Below are positions 1 to 9,950 of a stretch of DNA of 64,000 nt, in pieces. Below the pieces are notes generated by a model that saw nothing but the letters and a program-made list of their open reading frames with translations, had not been told where the DNA came from and did no database searches. This DNA comes from Mangrovivirga cuniculi (lineage in GTDB: Bacteria > Bacteroidota > Bacteroidia > Cytophagales > Cyclobacteriaceae). Every line of letters starts with the position of its first letter. Position 1 is the first letter of the stretch. The DNA lies in assembly GCF_005166025.1 (NCBI RefSeq), contig NZ_CP028923.1, positions 3,970,001 to 4,034,000 on the forward strand, in the 5' to 3' direction. The translations under genes were made by a program, and so were the position numbers.

Positions 1-1
1 A

Positions 2-1168
2 AGTGAGGGTGAACCTGCCCAGTTTGAGCAATTCAATATCGAATCGACTAATGGGATAGTTCTTGATTATTACCGAAGCTTTTATAACGTAATATATCGA
101 GCCAACACGGTTTTGGAAAATCTAGATGCTGCAGAATCTGAGGAATCAGCAAATCGATTTGAGGGTGAAGCACGTTTTGTAAGAGCCTATTCATATTTTA
201 ATCTGGTAAGATTGTTCGGAGATGTACCCTTAGTTGACAGGGTTATAGGACCATTAGAAACTGATATAGCATTTACCAGAGTTGCAACAAATGAAGTATA
301 TGAATTGATAATTTCTGATCTTCAGTTTGCTGCAAATAATCTGGATAACACTTATAAGAATAGGGCTTCTCAAGCAGCTGCACAAGCCTTACTGGCTAAG
401 GTATACTTAACACTCGGTACAAATTATGTTGAGGCACAACAACTATGCGAGGCAATAATCAATAGTTCTCAATATTCACTGGAGCCTAATTTCAAAGACA
501 TTTATTATAACGAATCTAATAGTGAAGTAATCTTCGCCATAGGCTATGTTCCCGACAACACGAATGACAGTCAAAACTTCTCTTCTGAATGGCTAAATGC
601 TGTTGGGCGAACTAGCGGCGTTAATTATTTAACCTATGATATGAAAGATGCCCTTGATAACATGGGTGGTGAAAGAACAATTTATTCATATCGACAGGAT
701 CAAAGACAACCAACTCAATATCAGGTAGTTAAATATCTTCCAAACGGAGATGAGAGCCTGGGTATAGAACCTACTTCCAGTGATCCGACATTAGCAGGAA
801 ACGATTGGATAATAATAAGATATGCTGATGTTCTTTTGATGCATGTGGAAGCAATAATGGCAGGTAATTCTGACACGAATTCTTCTGCCGGTCTTAATTC
901 TTTTCAATTAATCAGAAACCGTGCCGGTCTTACAGATCCTGTAGGCTTAATAACAAAAGAAGACTTGCTAAATGAACGTAGAGTTGAACTTGCCTTTGAA
1001 AATCACAGATGGTTTGATCTGATTCGATTCAATGCTGCCCAACAAGTGTTATCGGATTTTGCGGATGCCAATGGCTACACTTTTAATTCCACAGATCTTC
1101 TTCTTCCAATTCCACAAGCGGAAATTGGGTTAAGCAATGGACAATTAGAACAGAATCCAGGATACTAA
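2..1168 (+). CDS. SusD/RagB-type nutrient-binding outer membrane lipoprotein, 5' end outside the window
   Basis: This is the C-terminal part (about 388 residues) of a SusD-like protein, the surface lipoprotein that caps a SusC TonB-dependent transporter and binds oligosaccharides. The frame is open from base 2. The in-frame TTG at 113 is not the real start, because SusD-like sequence (YYRSFYNVIYRANTVLENL) runs unbroken through it. Family features seen are the helical TPR-like N-terminal part (FVRAYSYFNLVRLFGDVPL), the late RRVELAFENHRWFDLIRFN stretch and the typical end LLPIPQAEIGLS...QNPGY. It is the first visible gene of the alginate operon, 23 bp before the PKD lipoprotein; a SusC gene should lie just upstream, outside the window. 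Alginate oligosaccharide binding is inferred from the lyases downstream. The family call is firm. Confidence 0.93.
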   Translation, partial: SEGEPAQFEQFNIESTNGIVLDYYRSFYNVIYRANTVLENLDAAESEESANRFEGEARFVRAYSYFNLVRLFGDVPLVDRVIGPLETDIAFTRVATNEVYELIISDLQFAANNLDNTYKNRASQAAAQALLAKVYLTLGTNYVEAQQLCEAIINSSQYSLEPNFKDIYYNESNSEVIFAIGYVPDNTNDSQNFSSEWLNAVGRTSGVNYLTYDMKDALDNMGGERTIYSYRQDQRQPTQYQVVKYLPNGDESLGIEPTSSDPTLAGNDWIIIRYADVLLMHVEAIMAGNSDTNSSAGLNSFQLIRNRAGLTDPVGLITKEDLLNERRVELAFENHRWFDLIRFNAAQQVLSDFADANGYTFNSTDLLLPIPQAEIGLSNGQLEQNPGY

Positions 1169-1191
1169 CAATCACTAAAAACCGAATCAAA

Positions 1192-2049
1192 ATGAAACCA
1201 ATATATAAAATTCAAACTTGGAATATACTTAGAATTTCAACAGCGGTTATTATTGTACTCTTATCTTCATGTGACCTGACGTTCGAACTTCCTGAAGAAG
1301 GGTCTATTCCTGACAAGACACCACCGAAAGCTAATTTCAGTGCTGCCCAAAATGAAGTTGATTTTTTGCTCTATTATTTTTCAAATGAGTCAATTAGTGC
1401 TACCGATTATCAATGGGATTTTGGTGATGGTAATACTTCAACTGACAAAGATGGAATCAACACTTTTCCAGCTGAAGGCACCTACACAGTTACTTTGACA
1501 GTTTCTGATAAGCTTGGTGTTTCTGATACTTATAGTATGGATATTGAGGTTATAGAACCTGAAGCCCCTCCAGCTATTATACCAGTAATTCTGGAAGCTG
1601 GTTTTGAAGATGGAACATTACCAGATGGCACAGGAGACGGTAGAGATTCCTGGAGAAATGACTTTGGAGGGGTGATTCAAATCACAAGCAGCCCGGTTCA
1701 TGAAGGATCTCAAGCATCAAAATATCCCTCAGCTGGTGATCGCATCGCTTATCAGGAAATGGCTGTAACTCCAAATACAGACTATATCTTAACTTATTAT
1801 TATACTCTTAAAACGGATGCTCCAGGCTCGATAACCGTTTCAGTTTTAGCTAATGGTATTACTGACCTTTCAGAAGTGCCTGAAGCCACTTTAGCTTCCT
1901 TTGAAGGAACTGATCAAACTGATGCCGATACATACACAAGAGTAGATCTTCCATTTAATTCTGGTGCTAATAATAAAATAGCATTATTGGTTACAAATCA
2001 AGATGTAGAAGCTAGACTAGATTCATTTTCAATAAGCTTATTAGAATAA
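1192..2049 (+). CDS. PKD-domain surface lipoprotein of the alginate locus
   Basis: The protein has 285 residues. The N-terminus carries a lipoprotein signal with lipobox LLSSC (Cys27) followed by acidic residues (DLTFELPEE), which resembles the Bacteroidota surface lipoprotein export signal. Residues about 46-122 form a PKD domain with the core YQWDFGDGNTST and TYTVTLTVSD. Residues about 133-285 look like a beta-sandwich carbohydrate-binding module (ILEAGFEDG..., ending in LDSFSISLLE). It is probably a surface glycan-binding protein that assists SusD in capturing alginate. It sits 23 bp after SusD and 1 bp before the PL7 lyase, so it is cotranscribed. The PKD call is firm; glycan binding is inferred from position and fold, and no catalytic motif is visible. 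Confidence 0.82.
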   Translation: MKPIYKIQTWNILRISTAVIIVLLSSCDLTFELPEEGSIPDKTPPKANFSAAQNEVDFLLYYFSNESISATDYQWDFGDGNTSTDKDGINTFPAEGTYTVTLTVSDKLGVSDTYSMDIEVIEPEAPPAIIPVILEAGFEDGTLPDGTGDGRDSWRNDFGGVIQITSSPVHEGSQASKYPSAGDRIAYQEMAVTPNTDYILTYYYTLKTDAPGSITVSVLANGITDLSEVPEATLASFEGTDQTDADTYTRVDLPFNSGANNKIALLVTNQDVEARLDSFSISLLE

Positions 2050-2050
2050 T

Positions 2051-2916
2051 ATGAGATATTTAATTGCTATTTTATTAATAACATGTGCTAGCTGTGTTTC
2101 CTGCCAAACTTCGCAGGAAACACCTACACCTGTTGTCATCGAAAAACCTTCAACCAATTATAAGCTCCCTGACATTGATTTGAGTAACTGGAAAGTTACC
2201 TTACCCATTGGAAGGCCTACTGAGGTAAAACCTCCCGAAATTCTAGACTATGCAACCAATGAAACTTTAAAGCCTTTCATGTACAATGACTCCACTGATG
2301 GATCACTAGTTTTTTATACATATCCGGGAGCAACGACTACTAACACCTCATATTCTCGAACAGAACTTAGAGAACAGATGGAGCCAGGAAGCAATTCGGT
2401 CAACTGGACATTTAAACAAGGTGGAAGAATGAGAGGTACTCTATCCGTACCTGAAATTTCAACTAATTCAGATGGCAAAAAAGACCGGACAATTATTATG
2501 CAGATACATGGTCGTCTTACTAATGAACAAAGAGATTTAATTGGAGAAGATGACAATAATGCCCCGCCTATTTTAAAAATTTATTGGGCAAATGACAAAA
2601 TCAGGGTCAAGTCTAAAGTCCTGAAAAATACCGAAGCAACATATGAGGAATTACTTCATACCTCAGCCTGGGGGATGACGAAGGTGTCTACTTTGATGAA
2701 GTGGTCGGTGATGAAAAATTCACCCTTGAAATTGTCGCATCAGAAGGAAGAATGGAAGTCACATTGAATGATAGTCAGACACTTATTTATGAAGGTATTC
2801 ATATGGAAAAATGGGGTGTGTTTGAAAATTATTTTAAGGCCGGAAACTACCTTGCATCCATTGAAGAAGGTGCTTATGCCAAGGTGAAATATTATTCTCT
2901 CGAAGTATCACACTAA
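2051..2916 (+). CDS. Alginate lyase, polysaccharide lyase family 7, interrupted by a one-base deletion
   Basis: PL7 enzymes cleave alginate by beta-elimination. The three family motifs are present: RTELR (residues 103-107), the catalytic QIH (151-153) and YFKAGNY (about 261-267 after repair); QIH is usually linked to activity on guluronate-containing blocks. The N-terminus has a lipoprotein-like signal with Cys15 or Cys18, so it is probably a surface or periplasmic lipoprotein. The reading frame breaks at the G run 2670-2674: five G are seen, and six would restore AWGDDEGVYFDEV and a 288-residue enzyme of normal PL7 length. As it stands, the first frame ends at 2767 without the third motif and the rest continues to 2916 in another frame. 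A homopolymer sequencing error is more likely than true loss, because everything after the break is well conserved. Confidence 0.88.
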
Positions 2917-2936
2917 TTTTTAAAAGCAAGCTCTTC

Positions 2937-5176
2937 ATGGTATCTAAATTTATTATAGCAATATTTTTTGTAATTGGACTTTGTGATCTTTCAGCTCAAA
3001 ATCACCCATCTATTTATTTAACCACAGATGGTGTGACTGAGATTAGAAAAGGGTTGGATAATGCACCAATGTTTGATTCTATATTAAACAAAACCATTGA
3101 TGAAATTGAATTTGAAGTGACTAATGGTGTCGATGTTCCTGTACCCGTTGACCTCGCTGGGGATATACTCACGAACGTCATAAATCAAATTTCTTTGTAC
3201 TTCAAAAAGCAGGGCTTCTGTTTCAGATAACTGGAGACATAAAGTATGCTGAATTTATTAAAAACACGCTTTATAAGTATAGTGAGTTGTACCCAAAATT
3301 GTCTTTACATCCGGCTAAAAGATCATATGCCAGAGGTAAATTATTCTGGCAGTGTTTAAACGATGCAAACTGGCTGGTTTACACAAGTCAGGCCTATGAT
3401 TGTATCTATGAATGGCTCTCAAGAGAAGATAGGGCATTTCTAAATAAAGAGTTGTTTCGACCTATGGCTGATTTTCTATCAATCGAAAACCCGCAATTCT
3501 TTAACCGAATACACAATCATAGTACGTGGGGAAATGCTGCCGTAGGCATGATCGGATTAGTAATGGAAGATGAGGATCTAATTGAAAGAGCTCTCTATGG
3601 ATTAAAAAACTTAAAATCAAATAAAATAAGCGAGGATAATGATGGTGGAACAATATATTCAGAAAATCAAAGGGCTGGGTTTCTTGCTCAAATAGATGAA
3701 GCCTTTTCTCCTGACGGATATTATACTGAAGGCCCTTATTATCAGCGATATGCTATGTATCCGTTCTTGATTTTTGCTCAAGCTTTATCTAATACATCAG
3801 ATTTAAAAATATTTGAATATAGAGATGGAGTACTATTAAAGGCTGTTTATGCGCTTATAAACCTTACTAATGGTAGTGGAGAGTTTTTCCCAATAAACGA
3901 TGCGCAAAAAGGGATGTCTTTCCATGCCCATTCTGTGGTTGCTGCTGTGGATATGGCGTATTATCAAAGTAAAGACCCTTCCCTGTTATCGATAGCTAAG
4001 GAACAAAATACAGTCACATTAGATATAAATGGATTCACAGTAGCCAGAGATATCGATAATAACAAATATGAACCTTATATCAAGCCTAGCATTATGTTGA
4101 CGGATGGCCCTAATGGTAATAGCGGTGCAATCGGGATTCTTAGAAGCTATAATAATGAAGAAGAAACTTCTTTATTAATGAAATATGGCAAGCATGGAAT
4201 GGGACATGGCCACTTTGATAAGTTATCTTTCTGTTACTATGTAGGCCGGGAAGAAGTTATTCAGGATTATGGAGCCGCTAGATGGGTAAATATTAAACAA
4301 AAAGATGGCGGTGGATACCTAAATGAAAACAAATCGTGGGCAAAACAAACAATTGCACACAATACCGTCACAATAGATGAAAAAAGCCAGTTTAAGGCTT
4401 CTGTAAAAACAGCCGATTTATTTTCACCGGATTCTTTTTTCTTTAGTTCCGATAATCAGAAAGTTCAGGTCATGAGTGCTGTTGACGAAAACAGCTATCC
4501 CGGCACCAGGTTACATCGAACAATGATTTTATTAAATGATTCAGTTTTTTCAAAACCACTTTTAATAGACCTATTTAACGTACAGTCAGATACAGCTCAT
4601 AAAGTAGACTTACCATTCTACTATCTAGGTCAGTTACTAGAAGTAAATTTTCAATTGTCAGATCAAAAATCACAAATATTAGGTGATGATTATGGATTTC
4701 AGCATCTAAGAGTAGAAGCAAAAGGAAAATCTCCCGAAAATAATTCAGCACAATTAAGCTGGATTAAAAGTAACAAGATATACACACTTACTTCTTATTC
4801 TGATCCAGATGATGAATTACTTCTCACTCAAATCGGTGCGCATGACTCGCTATTTAATCTAAGAAGAGATCCGGGATTTATGATTAGAAGAAATAATAGT
4901 AAAAACACATCATTTGTAAATACCCTTGAAAGTCATGGCAATTATTCACCGGTAAACGAACGACCTGTTAATGCTTATGGTAAGGTAGATAACATTACCA
5001 TCATACAAAACACACAAGATTACATCGCAACTACAATTCAACTAATAGATAATAGCCGATGGCTTATTGCAATTTCACTAAAGGATAACAATAAAAGCAT
5101 AACACATAAAATAGATTACCGGAACGAAAAAATAAGTTGGCAAGGTCCGGTGTTGGTAAAGAAATTTTCAAAGTAA
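2937..5176 (+). CDS. Oligoalginate lyase, polysaccharide lyase family 17, interrupted by a one-base deletion
   Basis: PL17 enzymes are exo-acting lyases that turn alginate oligomers into unsaturated monouronates. The protein starts with a Sec signal peptide ending near LCDLSAQ, so it is exported, probably to the periplasm. An alpha-toroid lyase domain holds the active-site stretch HNHSTWGNAA (Asn194-His195 after repair) and the Tyr-rich GYYTEGPYYQRYA around residues 263-275. A heparinase II/III-like beta domain follows, with GKHGMGHGHFDKLSF. The frame breaks at the G run 3159-3162: one more G restores LAGGYTHERHKSN and gives 746 residues, normal for PL17. Without it, the first frame stops at 3230 and a second frame runs to 5176. 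The gene lies 20 bp after PL7 and 10 bp before kdgF. Confidence 0.9.
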
Positions 5177-5186
5177 ATAGAAGAAG

Positions 5187-5528
5187 ATGAAAAATAGCAA
5201 AGAATTTTTATTTGGGAAAGAGATTGAATGGGAGGAAATGGCTCCCGGAGTTAAAAGGCAGATTTTAGGTTATGATGATAAAATTTTAATGGCCAGGGTA
5301 ATATTTGAAAAAGGTGGAGTGGGCAGTCTGCATAAACATCATCATAGTCAGGCTACCTATGTAGTTAGTGGGAAATTCGAATTACAGGTAGAAAACGAAA
5401 AAAAAATACTATCCGAAGGTGATGGGTTCTACATCCCTCCGAATGCAATGCATGGGGCTGTTTGCCTTGAAGAAGGAGAACTAATCGATGTATTTAGCCC
5501 GATAAGGGAGGACTTTTTCACTAATTAG
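5187..5528 (+). CDS. kdgF: KdgF-like cupin: linearises unsaturated uronate to DEH
   Basis: This is a 113-residue single-domain cupin without a signal peptide. KdgF enzymes catalyse conversion of the 4,5-unsaturated monouronate released by alginate or pectin lyases into the linear ketouronate DEH. The first cupin motif SLHKHHHSQATYVVSG supplies metal-binding His and Gln residues, and IPPNAMHG in the second motif supplies the last His. Length and placement between an exolyase and a uronate importer match known alginate loci. It starts 10 bp after PL17 and ends 2 bp before the MFS gene. The absence of a signal peptide places the reaction in the cytoplasm, after import. Confidence 0.88.
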   Translation: MKNSKEFLFGKEIEWEEMAPGVKRQILGYDDKILMARVIFEKGGVGSLHKHHHSQATYVVSGKFELQVENEKKILSEGDGFYIPPNAMHGAVCLEEGELIDVFSPIREDFFTN

Positions 5529-5530
5529 AT

Positions 5531-6790
5531 ATGAAAATTAAAGGATTACGATGGTGGATTATAGGGTTAATTTGTCTGGCTACTATAATAAACTATATAG
5601 ACCGAACGGCATTGAGTATTATGTGGCCGAGTATTTCTAAGGATCTCGACATGGGTAAAAATCAATATGCATTGATCCTCAATATTTTCATGATTGCTTA
5701 TGCTATAGGACAAACCGTATCAGGTAAAATATTTGATGCTATTGGAACAAGGTTGGGTTTTGTTTTTTCAATAGGTGTTTGGGGAATAGCCACTATTCTC
5801 CATTCGCTTGCTCGGGGTATTGTTAGCTTTTCTTTTTTCAGAGTTTTATTGGGAATTGGTGAAGCTGGCAATTGGCCCGGTGCTGTAAAAAGTAATGCAG
5901 AATGGTTTCCGGTTAAAGAAAGGGCTATAGCCCAGGGTATTTTTAATACTGGTGCTGCTCTGGGGTCTGTAATTGCTCCTCCCTTGATTGCATTATTATG
6001 GGCTGCATTTGGTTGGGAAATAACGTTTGTTGTAGTAGGAGCTATAGGCTTGATATGGATCATACCTTGGTTGATTATTAATAAAAAAGTACCAAAAAAG
6101 CATCCATGGATTACCGAAGAAGAAAAAGCATACATTTTAAGTGGAAGACAATCTGAAACTGAAGAGGATAATAAAAAGGGGTTATCAATTAGAAAGATAC
6201 TTTCCTATAAGGAGTCATGGTCGGTTCTTATTTCTCGATTCTTTATTGAGCCAATCTGGTGGCTATTTGTTGGCTGGATGCCAATATACCTCGCAGAAAC
6301 TTATGGTTTTAATGTAAAGGAAATTGGTTTTTTTGCATGGGTACCCTATGTAGGAGCCGCTTTAGGTTCATTATCCGGAGGATATTTTGCAGGAAAATTG
6401 ATGCAAAAAGGAGCTACTGTTGATGCTGCCAGAAAACGTACAATTTTAATTGGTGGCGCAATCATGTTTTTTGGATTGATTACTACTATTCTGTTTGCAG
6501 ATACTCCATTGAAATTTGTATTAATTGTGGCTGCAGTTTTATTCGGTTTCCAATTTGTAATCAGCAATATACAAACAATCCCAAGTGACCTGTTTAGCGG
6601 TAAATCAGTAGGATCTTTAGCCGGCTTAGGTGGCACTATTGGTGTCTTTTCAGTTATAATCATGAATTTTTTAGTACCGGTAATATCAAAAATATCATAC
6701 ATACCAATTTTTATTATGATAGCCGTATTTGTGCCTTTGGGTGTAATATCCATTTATATACTGGCACCAAAGATTAAACCATTGGATTAA
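5531..6790 (+). CDS. MFS transporter, ACS/ExuT-type hexuronate permease
   Basis: This is a 419-residue inner-membrane protein with about twelve hydrophobic segments. The N-terminus (INYIDRTALSIMWPSI) and the loop GKIFDAIGTRLGF are typical of the anion:cation symporter family that includes ExuT and GudP. The likely role is proton-linked import of the unsaturated monouronate made by PL17. It follows kdgF by 2 bp and precedes the reductase gene by 36 bp. The transporter family is clear; the substrate is inferred from the operon. Antisense frames across this gene are uninterrupted only because of codon bias and are not genes. Confidence 0.88.
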   Translation: MKIKGLRWWIIGLICLATIINYIDRTALSIMWPSISKDLDMGKNQYALILNIFMIAYAIGQTVSGKIFDAIGTRLGFVFSIGVWGIATILHSLARGIVSFSFFRVLLGIGEAGNWPGAVKSNAEWFPVKERAIAQGIFNTGAALGSVIAPPLIALLWAAFGWEITFVVVGAIGLIWIIPWLIINKKVPKKHPWITEEEKAYILSGRQSETEEDNKKGLSIRKILSYKESWSVLISRFFIEPIWWLFVGWMPIYLAETYGFNVKEIGFFAWVPYVGAALGSLSGGYFAGKLMQKGATVDAARKRTILIGGAIMFFGLITTILFADTPLKFVLIVAAVLFGFQFVISNIQTIPSDLFSGKSVGSLAGLGGTIGVFSVIIMNFLVPVISKISYIPIFIMIAVFVPLGVISIYILAPKIKPLD

Positions 6791-6826
6791 ATCAAAACAA
6801 ACTTTAGAAATTAAAATAATAGAAAA

Positions 6827-7579
6827 ATGATGTTAGAAAACAAAGTAGCAATCGTAACAGGAGGCGCACGTGATATTGGAAAAGCAGTCTCAAAGAAATT
6901 AGCAGCTGAGGGCGCTAAAGTAGTGATAAACTACTTTAACAATGAAGACCAGGCTGAAGAAACACTTAGCGAAATCTTAAAAGATGGAGGTGTAGCAACC
7001 ATTGTACAGGGCGATATGACTAAAAAAGCCGATGTGGATGTAGTTGTACAACATGCTCAGGACACTTATGGACATGATATCGACATCCTTGTTAATGTAG
7101 CCGGTGGTTTGGTATCCAGAAAAACTTTAGATGAAATGGATGAGAACTTCTTTAACACCGTCATTCAATTGAATTTGAATTCAGTCTTTCTAGTGACACA
7201 GGCTGTGGTACCTTTTATGCCAAAAGGAAGTTCAATTGTTAACTTCTCATCACAAGCAGCGAGAGATGGTGGAGGCCCAGGAGCTTCAGCTTATGCTACT
7301 GCCAAAGGTGCAGTAATGACTTTCACAAGATCATTGGCTAAAGAATTAGGGCCAAGAAACATAAGGGTCAATGCATTATGTCCAGGAATGATTGCAACAA
7401 CTTTCCACGATGTATTTACTAAAGATGCGGTAAGAGAAAAAGTAGCTAATGGCACTCCACTAAGAAGAGAAGGAGAAGCTGAAGAAGTAGCTAATCTTGT
7501 TGCTTGCCTGGCATCTTACGAAACATCATTTGTTACTGGCGCAAACCTTGATATCAACGGAGGACTGGCATTTTCTTAA
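6827..7579 (+). CDS. SDR oxidoreductase, probable DEH reductase
   Basis: This is a 250-residue classical short-chain dehydrogenase. The cofactor loop is TGGARDIG near residue 12, the LVNVAGG motif follows, the catalytic Ser lies in NFSSQAARD and the catalytic Tyr and Lys lie in SAYATAKGA. In alginate loci an SDR at this position reduces 4-deoxy-L-erythro-5-hexoseulose uronate (DEH) to 2-keto-3-deoxygluconate with NAD(P)H. The assignment to DEH rests on position, between the uronate importer and the PL6 and kdgK genes, and not on a diagnostic residue. The start MMLEN allows either of the first two Met codons. It ends 2 bp before the PL6 gene. Confidence 0.85.
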   Translation: MMLENKVAIVTGGARDIGKAVSKKLAAEGAKVVINYFNNEDQAEETLSEILKDGGVATIVQGDMTKKADVDVVVQHAQDTYGHDIDILVNVAGGLVSRKTLDEMDENFFNTVIQLNLNSVFLVTQAVVPFMPKGSSIVNFSSQAARDGGGPGASAYATAKGAVMTFTRSLAKELGPRNIRVNALCPGMIATTFHDVFTKDAVREKVANGTPLRREGEAEEVANLVACLASYETSFVTGANLDINGGLAFS

Positions 7580-7581
7580 TT

Positions 7582-9884
7582 ATGAATAGATCAATTATTT
7601 GTTACCTGATTTTTTTGACATTCATTTTCTCATGTGAAAATATTCCTGAGAAAAATGAACAAATAGTTACTAATCAAGCTGAGTTGGCTGAGGTTATAAA
7701 TGTTCTCAAACCTGGTGATGTCATCGTTTTAGCAAAAGGGACCTGGAAGGATCTGGAGTTGAATATTAAAGGATTCGGAACTTCTGATAATCCCATAATA
7801 GTTAAAGGAGAGGTCCCTGGAGAAGTTTTTATCGAAGGAAAATCATTCCTGAAGCTTGGCGGTGAATATATCATTGTTAGGGACTTAATATACCGGAATG
7901 GATATACTCCAGTTAACTCAGTTATCGATTTCAAAATTGATAAAGACCAGGTAGCAAATAATTGTAGAGTTACTAATTGCGTGATTCTAAATTATAATCA
8001 ATTACAACGTAACCTCTCTGATCATTGGGTTGAATTTAGTGGTAGAAACAACAGACTTGATCATTGTTATCTATCGGGAAAAACAAACGATGGTCCAACC
8101 ATTAGAATTAGATTAGCTGGTAATCAAAACATATTAAATCACCATAAAATTGACAATAATCATTTTGGCCCTAGGCCCAGAAAGGGTGGACCTCATGGTG
8201 AAACAATCCAGATCGGGAGCAGTAGCACTTCTATGTCTCCATCATATACAAGTGTATCAAATAATCTTTTTGAACGATGCAATGGCGAAGTAGAGGTAAT
8301 CTCCAATAAGGCGAATTTTAATGAGTTTAGAAATAATATTTTCAACAAGTGTGAAGGTTCTCTGGTAATGCGTCATGGAAACTACTGCCGAATCGATGGA
8401 AATATGTTCATTGGAGATACTATTTCAAATGTTTATGGAGGTATTCGTATTGTAAATACTGGGCATTGGGTTACAAACAATTATTTTTACCAGTTGAAGG
8501 GTAATGATTTTCGGGCCCCATTATCTGTTATGAATGGAATTCCGAAATCTCCCTTAAACCGATACAATCAGGTAACAGATCTTACAGTAGCGTACAATTC
8601 CTGGGTAGAATGTGAAAACCCAATGCAATTTGGTGTCGGAGTCAATCTCGATCAAAAAGAGGTTTTGCCAGCTTCAGAAATCCGCTCGGCAAGACCTATA
8701 AGAACTGTCGTCGCAAATAACTTGGTTTATAATGAAAACGGGACATCCCCTGTTATCGCTTATGATCAAATTGATGGTGTTTCATTCTTTAAAAATTTCA
8801 TCAATAAGTTATCAGATGATACTTTGAATATTAAGGGATTTAATGAAGAAAAAATAATCAAGACCCAGTTAGAAAATGAGGTTTATAATATTCAAACCAA
8901 AAATGAATTCAAGCCTTACCAGGGTTTTGATTTTAACTCTATAGAAAAGGACTTATTTGGAAATCCCAGAAATAAAACCACATACTTAGGTGCAATAGCA
9001 CCATCAGCAAAACCAAAAAGTCTTCTTTCAGATTCACTGTATGGTCCATCATGGTTTAGTATCAATGAAAATATTGAACATCAAACATTTCAGGCTTCCC
9101 AAAGTAAATTATTAAAGACTCTTCAAAAAGCTAAAAACGGAGATGTAATTGAGCTTACAGATTCTATTTATGTGATTCTCAACCCCTTGAAAATCAATAA
9201 ACAAGTCACCTTAAAACCCGTAGGAAATTTAAAACATGTAACTATCAAGTATAATGGAACACCTAATACACCATTATTCGAATTGTTACCCTATGGAAAT
9301 CTAAAATTAAAGAATATTCATTTAGTCGGGAATAAAGAATTATTAGCTTTTTCTCCAAAAGAGAAAGCAATGTCAGGGCATTATAACCTATCTGTTAATG
9401 AAAGTAAGATTTCGAATTTCAAATATGTATTAAAAGGGTATAAAAATTCATTTGCAGACAGTATTAATTTCACAGAAACCATTATCATTGATTGTAAAAA
9501 TGGCATTGAGCTATCTGCTGAAAAAGATAATACCGGAGATTATAACGCTGAATTTGTTACAATTATAGCCTCCGAATTTATAAATGTTAAAAAGATGTTA
9601 TCAATTACTACCGTGGCGGATATGATGAGTCTACTATCGGTGGAAACCTAACAATAGAGAATTCAATCTTTAAAAATTGTGGTGGTGAACAACCCAATAA
9701 AATATTAATCAACACCCATGGGATTATCAACGTAATGTTGAGAGGCAATAGTTTTGAGTCTAACCCTGTTGAATTAGTTGCATTATTGTGGGGTTCTAAA
9801 AACAACCATCACAGTGCAAATAAATTAATCAACTCAGGTGAAATTAAGGTTGTACAAAACCTTAAGCAGTCTTTAATGTATTGA
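7582..9884 (+). CDS. Alginate lyase, polysaccharide lyase family 6, interrupted near the 3' end
   Basis: PL6 enzymes have a right-handed parallel beta-helix and cleave alginate. The lipobox IFSC (Cys18) marks a lipoprotein. The N-terminal domain is chondroitinase-B-like: Lys243 in VISNKANF and Arg264 in LVMRHGN are 21 residues apart, the same spacing as the catalytic Lys and Arg of chondroitinase B. A second beta-helix domain (about 490-767) follows, as in two-domain PL6 enzymes. The frame breaks at the A run 9589-9593: the first frame stops at 9651, and adding one A restores NVKKDVINYYRGGYDE and an ORF to the TGA at 9882-9884, giving 767 residues. The active site lies entirely before the break. 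Confidence 0.88.
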
Positions 9885-9950
9885 CTTTAAGCTAGCAGTT
9901 AAAGTATCACCAATAATCATCTTATAGTTTAAAAATTGTTTTCATTACGT

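Noticed and set aside
113-1168. TTG at 113 as the SusD start
   Set aside because: The frame and SusD homology continue upstream to base 2, so the true start is outside the window.
5698-6135. 145-codon ORF antisense to the MFS transporter
   Set aside because: It is the antisense of a hydrophobic coding region and has no start context or homology; the sense gene explains the open frame.
6346-6753. 135-codon ORF antisense to the end of the MFS transporter
   Set aside because: Same reasoning as for the other antisense frame in this gene; no homology or start signal.
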